Assembly (NCBI RefSeq): GCF_001280085.1
Contig: NZ_LGED01000243.1
Coordinates: forward strand, 1-64,000
Direction of reading: 5' to 3'
Origin: Saccharothrix sp. NRRL B-16348
GTDB lineage: Bacteria; Actinomycetota; Actinomycetes; Mycobacteriales; Pseudonocardiaceae
Length of the DNA: 64,000 nucleotides
The notes below the pieces were generated by a model. It saw only the letters and a program-made list of their open reading frames with translations, had not been told where the DNA came from and did not search any database. The translations under genes and the position numbers were made by a program. This document shows, one piece after another, positions 45,534 through 54,001 of this stretch; within the stretch, counting starts at the first letter, position 1, and every line of letters begins with the position of its first letter.

Positions 45534-48500
45534 GTGGGCATCGAGATCCCGAGCGAAGTCACCTGGCTCTTCCCGATCGTGGTCGGGCAGAGCTGGCCGG
45601 AGGGTGACGAGACGGCGCTTCGGCGGATGGCCGACGCCTACCGCACGGCCGCGCAAGGCGTGAAGTCGGTCATCGACGAGGGCAACGGCGCGGCGTCCAG
45701 CGTGTACGCGAGCCAGACCGGCGAGGCCGTCAAGGCGTTCGAGGAGTACTGGAAGAAGTTCTCCGACGGTGACGACTCCTACCTGCCGAAGCTGCAGAAG
45801 ATCTGCGAGCAGTTGGCGGAGAGCTGCGACAACACCGCGTTGGAGGTGGAGTACACCAAGCTGTCGATCATCGCGTCGCTGATCGCGCTGGCGATCGAGA
45901 TCGCGGCGCTGATCGCCGCGGCGTTCGGCACGTTCGGCGCGACCACCGCGGGCATCCCGATCGCGCAGCAGGCGACGCGGCTGATCGTGCAGTTCACGTT
46001 CCGGCAGCTGATCATCGCGATCCTCAAGGAGGTCGCGATCTCGGTCGGCATCGACGCGGCCATCCAGGCGATCCAGGTGGCGCGCGGCGACCGCGAGTCG
46101 TGGGACTGGGGCAAGACCACCGAGGCGGCGGTGTCGGGCGCGGTGTCCGGGCTGGTCGGCGGTGTGTCGGGCGGGCTGAAGTTCGAGGGCGGCGGGCTGG
46201 CCGGGCAGGTGGCGGTCGGCGCGACGCGCGGTGCGGTCGAGGGCGCGGTGTCCACGGTGGGCACGGCGGCCGTGATGGGGCAGGACATCTCGGCGCGGGA
46301 CGTGCTGATGGGCGCGTCGGCCGGTGCGGTGTCCGGTGGGATCGGTGGGGCGAAGGACGGGATCTCCGTCGAGCCGCCGCGGATCAACGCCGGCGGACCG
46401 GACGGCGGGCCGCCGAACCTCGGGCCCACGCCGGGCGGCGTTCCCGGTGGTGCGCCCGGCGGTGCGCCGAGTGGGCCGCCGGTGAACCGTGACGGCTTGA
46501 ACCGGCCGCCTGCCGGGACGACCGCGACGTCGTCCGTGGCCGCGCCGCCCGCGCCCGGTCCGAGGGTGAGCGCGCCGCCTTCGGTGAGCGGTGATTCTTC
46601 TCCCGGTGGTGCTCCGGCGCCTTCGGCGTTCGGCGGTGCTCCGGGCGGGACGTCCGGGCGGGGCGGCGCGTCGGTGCCGACGTCGCCCGGTGGTGGTGGG
46701 ACTGGACCTTCCATCGGCAGCCGGCTCGGCGGGACGGCTCCCAGCGGTCCGACGCCGGGTGGTTCGGCCGGCGGCTCGACTGGTGGTTCGGCTGGTGGTC
46801 CGGCTCCCAGCGCGGCGCCGAGTTCGACTCCGGGTGCCGCCGGTGCGCGGATGCCGGTCGGTGGGCAGGCTTTCGCGCCGGGCACGGCTGGTGGGTCGGC
46901 GTTCACGCCGGGCACGGCTGGTGGTGCGCCGAACGGTGCGAGCGCGGCTCCGGCCGCGACGCCTCCGGGTGCGTCTGCCGCGTCTGGTCTCCGGCCGGGT
47001 GGGGCGATGCCCGGTGGTCCCGCGGCTGGTGGGGCTGTGCCGGGTGGTTCTTCGTTCGGTGGGGCCGGTGGGCCGGTTCACAGCGGGACGGCCGGTGGTG
47101 CGACGCCTGGTGCGGGTATGCCGGGGGTTGGTGCGCCGGGTAGCGGTGCGCCGGGCGGTGCCACGCCTGGCGGGTCGGCGTTCGGCGGTTCGACGCCGGG
47201 TGGTGCCACGCCGGGTGGTGCGGTTCCTGGTGGGGCTGTCCCCGGTGGTGCGACGCCTGGCGGGTCGTTGCCCGGTGGCTCGACGGCGGGCGGTCCGACG
47301 CCTGGCGGTGGGATGCCCGGTGGTGTGACCGCCGGTGGGCCTGTGCCGGGCGGTGCCACGCCTGGTGGGTCGGTGTCCGGCGGTGCGGTGCCGGGTGGTG
47401 CGACTGCCGGCGGGCCTTTGCCTGGTGGAGCTGTGCCGGGTGGTGCGACGCCCGGTGGGCCGGTGCCCGGCGGTTCGGTTCCGGGTGGGCCGGTTGCCGG
47501 TGGGCCGACGCCTGGCGCGATTCCAGGTGGGGCTGTGCCCGGTAGCGCGGTGCCTGGTGGGTCGATGCCCGGTGGTGGCGTTCCTGGTGGTCCCGCTGCT
47601 GGTGGGTCGGTGCCGGGTGGTGCCCCTGTTGGTGGGGCGATGACCGGCGGGCCTGTTGCCGGCGGTGTGATCGCGGGCGGGATGCCGCTTGGCGGGGCGA
47701 TGCCCGGTGGGGCTGCTCCGGGCGGGTCGGTGCCTGGTGGGCCCGCGTCGGGTGGGTCGGTGCCTGCGGGTGGGCCTACGCCTGGATCCGCGCCTTCGAG
47801 CTCTGCGCCTTCAGGTTCCGCGCCTTCGACTTCCGCTCCTGCGGGGTCTGCGCCTTCGAGTTCTGCGCCGTCCGGGTCCGCTCCTTCGGGTGCTGCGCCG
47901 GCAGGCGGTAGTGGCGGGCCGGCGGCTGGTGCTGCTCCTGCGGCGGGGGCTGGGACTCCTGCGGCCGGGGCTCCGATGGCGGGTGCGGCCGGTGGTGTCG
48001 CGCCTCCCGCTGGTGGTGCGCCTGGTGGTGGGCGTGGGTCTGCTGCGCCTGCGGCCAGTGGCTTCGCGGCCGATCCCTCCGCTCCTCCCGCGTCTTCCGG
48101 TGCCGCTTCCGGCCGGGAGCAGAACGTGCGCGGGACCGACGCCGTCAGCGCGAGTTCCCTGACCGGGATGCCGGTTCACCCGTCGCCCGCGACCAGTCCC
48201 GTCTCCATGCCTGAACAGCGTGGGCCCGCGTCGACCGCGCCGCCGCAAACGTCCGCGCCGCAGCCCGGTGGTTTCGGACCGCAACCTGGTGGACCCGCGC
48301 CCGCCGGTCCGCAGACCGGGGCTGGGACTCCTTCCCGGCCGGAGGCTTCGGCACCGGCTCCGGCGCGTGGTCCGGAACCGGCGGCACGTTCGGCCCAGCC
48401 GCAGACAGCACCGCCGTCGACCGCTCCGCCGACCACACCTCAGCCGCCGACGACTCCGAGCCGCACCGACGGGCCCGCTCCCGCCGCCCGCGGCACGGAC

Positions 48501-51500
48501 GGCCCGACGCCGTCCACCGACAGCCCCGCGCCGTCCACAGACGCGCCGAAGTCGGACAGCGCACCGGTCGACACCACGCCGGCCGACACCACAGGCACCA
48601 CGGACACCCCCGACAGCACCAACACCACGCCTGACGCTGACAGCGCCGAGACGCCGAGCGACCTGGTCGGCGAGTCCGGCGACGAGCACACCCCGGCGTC
48701 CAGCCACGAGTGGCCCGCCGAGACCGACGCCAAGACCGAAACCGGGCCCGACAGCGACACCAAGACCGAGCCCGACGCCGGCGCGGACCCGTTCCCCGAG
48801 AAGAACGTCTGGAACCAGCCCGCGGGCGTCGTCCCCGGCTTCTCCCAGGACGGCCCGTACATCCCCGTCCACGAGAGCACCGGCCCCACGGACCAGTCCG
48901 TCGGCACGTACGACCAACGCGTCGCCTCACTCATCGAGCCGACCTACCAGCCCTACGGCCCGTACGGCGACTTCCAGTCGTTCCGCGACGCCCACTCCAA
49001 GCCCGACGGCAGCATCGACTGGCCGCCGAACCAGGGCGCGGACGGCCCGCGGGTCGTCGTGGAACTGCCCGCGGGCACCGTGCTCGACCGCTTCGGCAGC
49101 CCCAACGGCGACTTCCTCTCCCCGCTGCGCCCGGACGGCCAGGCCTACGGGTTCGGCGAGCGCGCGATCATGCCGGACAGCCTCGGCAAGGGCTACCACG
49201 TCTACGTCCTGGACGCCCCGCTCACCGTCGAGCTGGCCCCGGTCGCGCCCGCCTTCGACCAGAACGGCGGCGCGCGCCAGCTCCAGCCCGTCCTCGACGG
49301 CGCGCTCGCCGACCCGTCCACGGGCAAGATGAGCGTCCAACGCCTGATCGACCTGGGCGTCCTGCACGAGGTCGACGTGCCACCGGCCGACGGTCGCGTG
49401 CTGCCGCCCGACTTCGGCACGTTCGACAGCGACGGCAACGTCCGCACCCCCGACCCGGTGACGGTGGCCGACGCGCAGAACGGCGCGTTCGACAACCACA
49501 CCCCGGCCGACCCGCCCGCGACCCTCATCCCGAACCCGGACCTCGGGCCGGTCGCGCACCAGGGGCCGATCCCGATCGGCGAGGTGTCCCAGCGCGTCGA
49601 CCAGGCGATCCGCAACAGCCAGGTCACCGACTCGGGCGTCGCGCTGCACACCGAGGACCGCCTGCGCGACCTGTCGAGCCGCATCCCGGCCAACGGCGAC
49701 CACGTCGTCCTCGACATCCACACGGACGGCGACGGCGTCCGCATCGGCGACACGCACTACACCCGCGCCGAGCTGGTCCAGCTGATCAACAACCACCCGG
49801 ACCTCGCCGACCGGCCGATCATGTTCGTCGGCTGCGACGCGGCCACGGGCGGCGACAACAGCCTGGCCGCGCACGTCGCCCGCGAGACGGGCCAGCGGGT
49901 CATCGCGCCGGACAACCTGGCCTGGTCCGACCGGGACGGCAATGTCTACGCCGGCTCGCCGAACGAGGCGGGCACCGGCCCGAAGCTCCCGCCCGACGGC
50001 GGCTGGCACGCGTTCGAGCCCGACGGCACGCACGCCCCGACCGGCGAGAACGGCATGCCGCCCGGCCACGAGCCCAAGGGCGACCTGGCGACCGACGGCC
50101 AGGAGCACCGGGGCCGGCTCGACATCGAGCCGCAGGTCCAGCAGCCGTGGACGGCGCCCGAGACGACGCACGAGCAGCAGGTCCGGCTGCGCGACGACCA
50201 GTCGTTCTTCCACAGCGGCCAGGACCTGCCGCGGGACACCCGGATCGCGATCCAGGGCGAGGACGGCAACGTCCGCACCGTCGTGCACGTGGACGCGGAC
50301 GGCAACGTCCACGTCGATGCCATCGCCCCGAACACCCGCCACGGCGACAACCCGGAGGTCCGGCACCCCGCGCCGAACGCCCACTACCGCGTCGAGCTGG
50401 GCCACCGGCACGACGTGTTCGTGGCCAACGCCGACGGCACCCGCCAGACCACCCAGGACACCCTCAAGATCGGCGACCGGACCGTCACCGTCGACCGCGC
50501 GGTGATCATCGAGCCGATCCCCGAGCCCGCGAACGGTCGCCAGACGATCGACCGCGACCACCCGCTGGCGCCGCGGCCGGACGAGGCGTTCACCGCGCGC
50601 ACCGACCTCCCGCCGAACACGCGGATGGAGGTCCACGACACCGAGGGCACGTACCGCGGCACGGTGCAGACCGACGCGGACGGCAAGCCGAGGTGGGTGG
50701 CCGCGCCCGACTACCTGTCGACCGACGTCCGCAACCCCGAGGTCCAGCACCCCTCGCAGGGCACGAACTACAACATCGACCGCGGCCCGCTGCACCAGGA
50801 GTTCACCACCGACGCGGAGGGCCACCCGCAGCACGCGGTCGAGCGCACCGAGCCGACCACGACGAGGCAGGCGCCGGTCACCGACCTCAGGCAGGGCGAG
50901 CCGTTCAGCCGGCCCGGCCAGGTGCACGACCCCAGCACCGAGTACCTGGTCACCGACGAGCACGGCCAGCGCCGCGGCCGGTTCCTCACCGACGAGTCGG
51001 GTCACGTGGTGTTCGAGGACACCCACTCGGGCCAGCGCAGCCGGGTCAACGCCGAGATCACCCAGGCGCCGTCGCACGCTCAGGTGACGTCCGACGGCTT
51101 CTACGGCCTCGGCAAGGCCGAGAACCCCGTGCCGACCTGGCCGACGCCCGCCAACGGCGAGGTGAGGCTGGCGATGCAGCGCACCAAGACCGACGACGGC
51201 TACGTGTACTCGGTGAACGTCGTCAGCGGCGACACCAGCGGCTGGACGCCGGAGCAGCGCACCGCGGTGACGAGACCGTTCGGCAACGCCGACCCGTTCG
51301 CCGGTCGCGCCGACCTGCCGCCGGGAACCCGGTTCGTGCTGGACGACCACAAGAAGCAGGGCTACGGCACGTTCCAGACCGACCAGGGCGGCGCGGCCTC
51401 GCACGTGCACACGTTCCGGCCGTTCAGCCCGGACCTGAACAACCCGCTGCCCAACGCGGTGCTGGTCGCCGACAACGACGCGTGGCGCGGTCGCACGAAC

Positions 51501-51965
51501 GGCGACGGCGAGACGGTCGCGACGACCGGCCGGCCCGACCTGAAGTCCGGTGGCGCGATCCGGCGCGACGGCAGCGCCCAGGGCGACGTCGGCACCCACG
51601 GCGAGGTCGACGCGGACGGCAGGAAGCTGTCCGACGGCGGGCACCACCAGGGCAACGAGACCGGCGGCCCCGGCGAGGCGGCGAACCAGTCGAGCCAGCA
51701 GCGCGACCAGAACCAGGGCAACGAGCGCCCGGCGTTCGTCACCGCCGAGACGTGGCACCGGATGGAGCGGGACCGCGCGAAGTTCATAAAGTCCGGCGGT
51801 ACCGTCGAGATGATCGACACGTTTGCCCTGCGCGACCCGCTGCAACGCCACCCGCACACCTACCAGACGCGGTGGCGTGTGACGCTCGCCGACGGCACGA
51901 CCGAGATCTACGTCAGGAGCTACCCGAATGAGCACAACGCAGCCCTCTGGCCGGCCGAGTTCTGA
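45534..51965 (+). CDS. Giant CpnT-like polymorphic toxin with TNT domain
   Basis: A 2143-aa protein. Residues 15-110 resemble the WXG-like front of CpnT (SWPEGDETALRRMADAYRTAA), followed by hydrophobic helices (about 115-180) and Gly-rich 200-290. Residues 290-870 are hundreds of short Pro/Gly repeats (PGGAxPGG), then Pro/Ala/Thr to about 1085. A TNT NAD+ glycohydrolase domain lies at about 1090-1280 (LDRFGSPNGDFLSP, YHVYVLDAPL, FDQNGGARQ). Next (1390-1440) is a LDIHTDGDG...FVGCDAAT domain with a His/Cys pair like caspase-fold proteases. Four ~65-95-aa repeats (from about 1555, 1680, 1787, 1918; DLPPxTR...TD..G) precede a 75-aa C-terminus. The next gene overlaps by 38 bp. Probably exported by type VII secretion; the C-terminal domain is unknown. 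Confidence 0.88.
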   Translation: MGIEIPSEVTWLFPIVVGQSWPEGDETALRRMADAYRTAAQGVKSVIDEGNGAASSVYASQTGEAVKAFEEYWKKFSDGDDSYLPKLQKICEQLAESCDNTALEVEYTKLSIIASLIALAIEIAALIAAAFGTFGATTAGIPIAQQATRLIVQFTFRQLIIAILKEVAISVGIDAAIQAIQVARGDRESWDWGKTTEAAVSGAVSGLVGGVSGGLKFEGGGLAGQVAVGATRGAVEGAVSTVGTAAVMGQDISARDVLMGASAGAVSGGIGGAKDGISVEPPRINAGGPDGGPPNLGPTPGGVPGGAPGGAPSGPPVNRDGLNRPPAGTTATSSVAAPPAPGPRVSAPPSVSGDSSPGGAPAPSAFGGAPGGTSGRGGASVPTSPGGGGTGPSIGSRLGGTAPSGPTPGGSAGGSTGGSAGGPAPSAAPSSTPGAAGARMPVGGQAFAPGTAGGSAFTPGTAGGAPNGASAAPAATPPGASAASGLRPGGAMPGGPAAGGAVPGGSSFGGAGGPVHSGTAGGATPGAGMPGVGAPGSGAPGGATPGGSAFGGSTPGGATPGGAVPGGAVPGGATPGGSLPGGSTAGGPTPGGGMPGGVTAGGPVPGGATPGGSVSGGAVPGGATAGGPLPGGAVPGGATPGGPVPGGSVPGGPVAGGPTPGAIPGGAVPGSAVPGGSMPGGGVPGGPAAGGSVPGGAPVGGAMTGGPVAGGVIAGGMPLGGAMPGGAAPGGSVPGGPASGGSVPAGGPTPGSAPSSSAPSGSAPSTSAPAGSAPSSSAPSGSAPSGAAPAGGSGGPAAGAAPAAGAGTPAAGAPMAGAAGGVAPPAGGAPGGGRGSAAPAASGFAADPSAPPASSGAASGREQNVRGTDAVSASSLTGMPVHPSPATSPVSMPEQRGPASTAPPQTSAPQPGGFGPQPGGPAPAGPQTGAGTPSRPEASAPAPARGPEPAARSAQPQTAPPSTAPPTTPQPPTTPSRTDGPAPAARGTDGPTPSTDSPAPSTDAPKSDSAPVDTTPADTTGTTDTPDSTNTTPDADSAETPSDLVGESGDEHTPASSHEWPAETDAKTETGPDSDTKTEPDAGADPFPEKNVWNQPAGVVPGFSQDGPYIPVHESTGPTDQSVGTYDQRVASLIEPTYQPYGPYGDFQSFRDAHSKPDGSIDWPPNQGADGPRVVVELPAGTVLDRFGSPNGDFLSPLRPDGQAYGFGERAIMPDSLGKGYHVYVLDAPLTVELAPVAPAFDQNGGARQLQPVLDGALADPSTGKMSVQRLIDLGVLHEVDVPPADGRVLPPDFGTFDSDGNVRTPDPVTVADAQNGAFDNHTPADPPATLIPNPDLGPVAHQGPIPIGEVSQRVDQAIRNSQVTDSGVALHTEDRLRDLSSRIPANGDHVVLDIHTDGDGVRIGDTHYTRAELVQLINNHPDLADRPIMFVGCDAATGGDNSLAAHVARETGQRVIAPDNLAWSDRDGNVYAGSPNEAGTGPKLPPDGGWHAFEPDGTHAPTGENGMPPGHEPKGDLATDGQEHRGRLDIEPQVQQPWTAPETTHEQQVRLRDDQSFFHSGQDLPRDTRIAIQGEDGNVRTVVHVDADGNVHVDAIAPNTRHGDNPEVRHPAPNAHYRVELGHRHDVFVANADGTRQTTQDTLKIGDRTVTVDRAVIIEPIPEPANGRQTIDRDHPLAPRPDEAFTARTDLPPNTRMEVHDTEGTYRGTVQTDADGKPRWVAAPDYLSTDVRNPEVQHPSQGTNYNIDRGPLHQEFTTDAEGHPQHAVERTEPTTTRQAPVTDLRQGEPFSRPGQVHDPSTEYLVTDEHGQRRGRFLTDESGHVVFEDTHSGQRSRVNAEITQAPSHAQVTSDGFYGLGKAENPVPTWPTPANGEVRLAMQRTKTDDGYVYSVNVVSGDTSGWTPEQRTAVTRPFGNADPFAGRADLPPGTRFVLDDHKKQGYGTFQTDQGGAASHVHTFRPFSPDLNNPLPNAVLVADNDAWRGRTNGDGETVATTGRPDLKSGGAIRRDGSAQGDVGTHGEVDADGRKLSDGGHHQGNETGGPGEAANQSSQQRDQNQGNERPAFVTAETWHRMERDRAKFIKSGGTVEMIDTFALRDPLQRHPHTYQTRWRVTLADGTTEIYVRSYPNEHNAALWPAEF

Positions 51966-52419
51966 GCAGCGCCACGACGAGCTGCTCCAGCACATCGGCG
52001 GCATGCTGCTGGACGCTGCTCCGGACGGCTTCCGGCGGATCGACCTGCTGGTGCGGATGACCGTGGCCGTGCAGGACGCGACGCTGAAGGTCTACATGCC
52101 CGACCGCACCACCCCCGAGGTGATGCCGCCGGAAGGGCTGAACGCCGCGTTTCAGGAGATGCGGCAGGTGCTGTACCAGCCGGGCCGCGGCACGTGGTTC
52201 TCCGCGCGCTGCGTGGTGAACGCGCCGGTCCGCATCGACATCACCTACAACTTCGACCACGACCCGCGGTTCGAGCCACCCGTGCCCGCCGCGGACTTCG
52301 CCCGTGACCTCCAGGCGTTCCCCCGCGACGAGGCCTTCATCCCCGACTGGCTGCGCGCGAAGCTGGTCGAGGCGGCCGCCGGCGCCAAGGAAGCAAGTAC
52401 CGAGGAGCAGAACGCATGA
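51928..52419 (+). CDS. YezG/DUF600-like immunity protein
   Basis: A 163-aa protein. The pattern of a YezG-type immunity domain is visible: ELLQHIGGMLLDAAPDGFRRIDLLVRMT near the start, RGTWFSARCVV in the middle, YNFDHDPRFEPP and the end block FARDLQAFPRDEAFIPDWL. The same blocks occur in the N-termini of the next two proteins. It overlaps the toxin gene by 38 bp and the next gene by 4 bp, as expected for the toxin's antidote (cf. IFT beside CpnT). Confidence 0.8.
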   Translation: MSTTQPSGRPSSEQRHDELLQHIGGMLLDAAPDGFRRIDLLVRMTVAVQDATLKVYMPDRTTPEVMPPEGLNAAFQEMRQVLYQPGRGTWFSARCVVNAPVRIDITYNFDHDPRFEPPVPAADFARDLQAFPRDEAFIPDWLRAKLVEAAAGAKEASTEEQNA

Positions 52420-53918
52420 CCGCACCGCAGTTGGACGTCGAGGACCAGAACGCGATCCTCGGCTCCGTCACCACCCTGCTGGTGCAGCGCCTGCCCGGCG
52501 ACTGGGAGCAGCTGTTCGTCGACTTCCGCATGACGGGCCGCCACCTGGAGACGCAGGTCTCCGGGCTGACCATGTACGGCTCGTCGTTCGACTGGGAGCT
52601 GCCGCCGGAGGCGCTGCCGTTCTTCGTGCAGCTGCGCGACGGCATGGCGCGGCCGGGGCACGGCACGTGGTTCACGCTGAAGTTCCACCTCGTGCACCCC
52701 GACACGTACTCGGCCGAGTTCGACCGGGACGCCGAGCCGGACTGGACGCAGCCGCCCGCGCCGGAGCACTACGCCGAGGAGCTGGAGCTCTACCCGCGCG
52801 ACGACGACGCGATCCCGGCGTGGCTGCGGGAACGCGCGGGCCTCGGTCCGGCGCGGAGCGCGGTGATCGCCGCGCCGCTGTTCGACGGGCCCGACCCGGC
52901 GGCGCACGACCGGCCGGCGGTGCACCCGCAGGAGCTGGACGACGTGCTGGCCTACCTGGAGAACGCGCCGGTCGTGCTGGCCGCGCGCTCCTACGGCCCG
53001 GACGCGCTCAAGCCGGACGCGACGCCGTCCGTGCCGCTGACCTTCCACACCGACGGCACGTGGGTGTGGCCCGGCGGGGTGGCGTACTACCTGCGCAACC
53101 ACCACGTGCCGCCGGTGCCGCAGCTCGTGCAGCACATCCGGGACAACGCTTACGCCGTGCCGCCGGTCGACCCGGAGGCCGAGAAAGCGGCCGCCGCGGT
53201 GGCCACCGGGCAGGCCGAGGGCGCGCCGCTGCCCGAGCACGAGCCGCGCGTGATCACCGAGGTCGACCGGCGCGCGCTCGACCACCTGAAGGAGCGGCTG
53301 GACCACTTCGGGGTCGACGCGTCCGAGTACGGGATCGTCGAGCCGAAGCCCGACGCGTTCGTCCTCGAACCCGCGCCCGGCCGGTCCGGCTGGCAGGTCC
53401 AGTTCTGGGACGCGAGCCGCGGCCCGCACGGTCGGCCGCGCGTCTACGAGCACGCGGTGGACGCGGCGAAGGTGCTGCTGGCGGAGCTGCTGTGGCGGGC
53501 CGACCTGGACCGCACGCGTGCGGCGGCGGACACGGGCGCGCTCGTGCTGCCGGTCGCGGACATCCAGCCGATGCCCGACGAGCCGCCGTTGTCGTTGTTC
53601 CGCGATCGGGAGAACGTGGTCATCCCGGTCGGTGCCGAACTCGACCGGTTCGGCGCGGAGCTGGGCAACCTCGTCTACGCGTCCGGGACCATGTTCGGCC
53701 ACCGATCGTTGCCACCGGATTGGCTGAACCGTCGCTACCACGTGTACCGGGTGCAGAAGCCGGTGCCCGCGCTGAAGGGCGTCGCGGTGCCGTGGTTCGG
53801 GCAGGCCGGCGGTGGCACGGGGTACTTCCTGGCCTCCTCGGTGCGTGATCTGCTGGCCGACGGGAGCCTGGTCGAGGTGGCCGCGGCGGCGATCCAGCAA
53901 CCGCCACCGGGCGTCTAG
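52416..53918 (+). CDS. Immunity-like domain fused to a TNT domain
   Basis: A 500-aa protein. Residues 8-140 are YezG-like (RLPGDWEQLFVDFRMTG, GHGTWFTLKFHL, EELELYPRDDDAIPAWL). A second conserved block (about 155-265) has TFHTDGTWVWPGGVAYYLR. A third (about 283-365; LKERLDHFGVDASEY) follows, then a TNT domain (about 387-485; AELDRFGAELGNLVYASGTMF, RRYHVYRVQKP, VPWFGQAGGGTGYFL). The usual GGGxQ glutamine is Gly here, so enzyme activity is doubtful. It has no signal or membrane segment, so it is likely cytoplasmic unless co-secreted. The paralogue at 54002 has the same order. Confidence 0.85.
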   Translation: MTAPQLDVEDQNAILGSVTTLLVQRLPGDWEQLFVDFRMTGRHLETQVSGLTMYGSSFDWELPPEALPFFVQLRDGMARPGHGTWFTLKFHLVHPDTYSAEFDRDAEPDWTQPPAPEHYAEELELYPRDDDAIPAWLRERAGLGPARSAVIAAPLFDGPDPAAHDRPAVHPQELDDVLAYLENAPVVLAARSYGPDALKPDATPSVPLTFHTDGTWVWPGGVAYYLRNHHVPPVPQLVQHIRDNAYAVPPVDPEAEKAAAAVATGQAEGAPLPEHEPRVITEVDRRALDHLKERLDHFGVDASEYGIVEPKPDAFVLEPAPGRSGWQVQFWDASRGPHGRPRVYEHAVDAAKVLLAELLWRADLDRTRAAADTGALVLPVADIQPMPDEPPLSLFRDRENVVIPVGAELDRFGAELGNLVYASGTMFGHRSLPPDWLNRRYHVYRVQKPVPALKGVAVPWFGQAGGGTGYFLASSVRDLLADGSLVEVAAAAIQQPPPGV

Positions 53919-54001
53919 GCACGGTCGCGTGGCGTCATTACTCCGTTCGGCTCAGCGGGGTCCCGTGCGGGCACGGGGAGTCGCGGGGGAAGATGTTGCA
54001 C

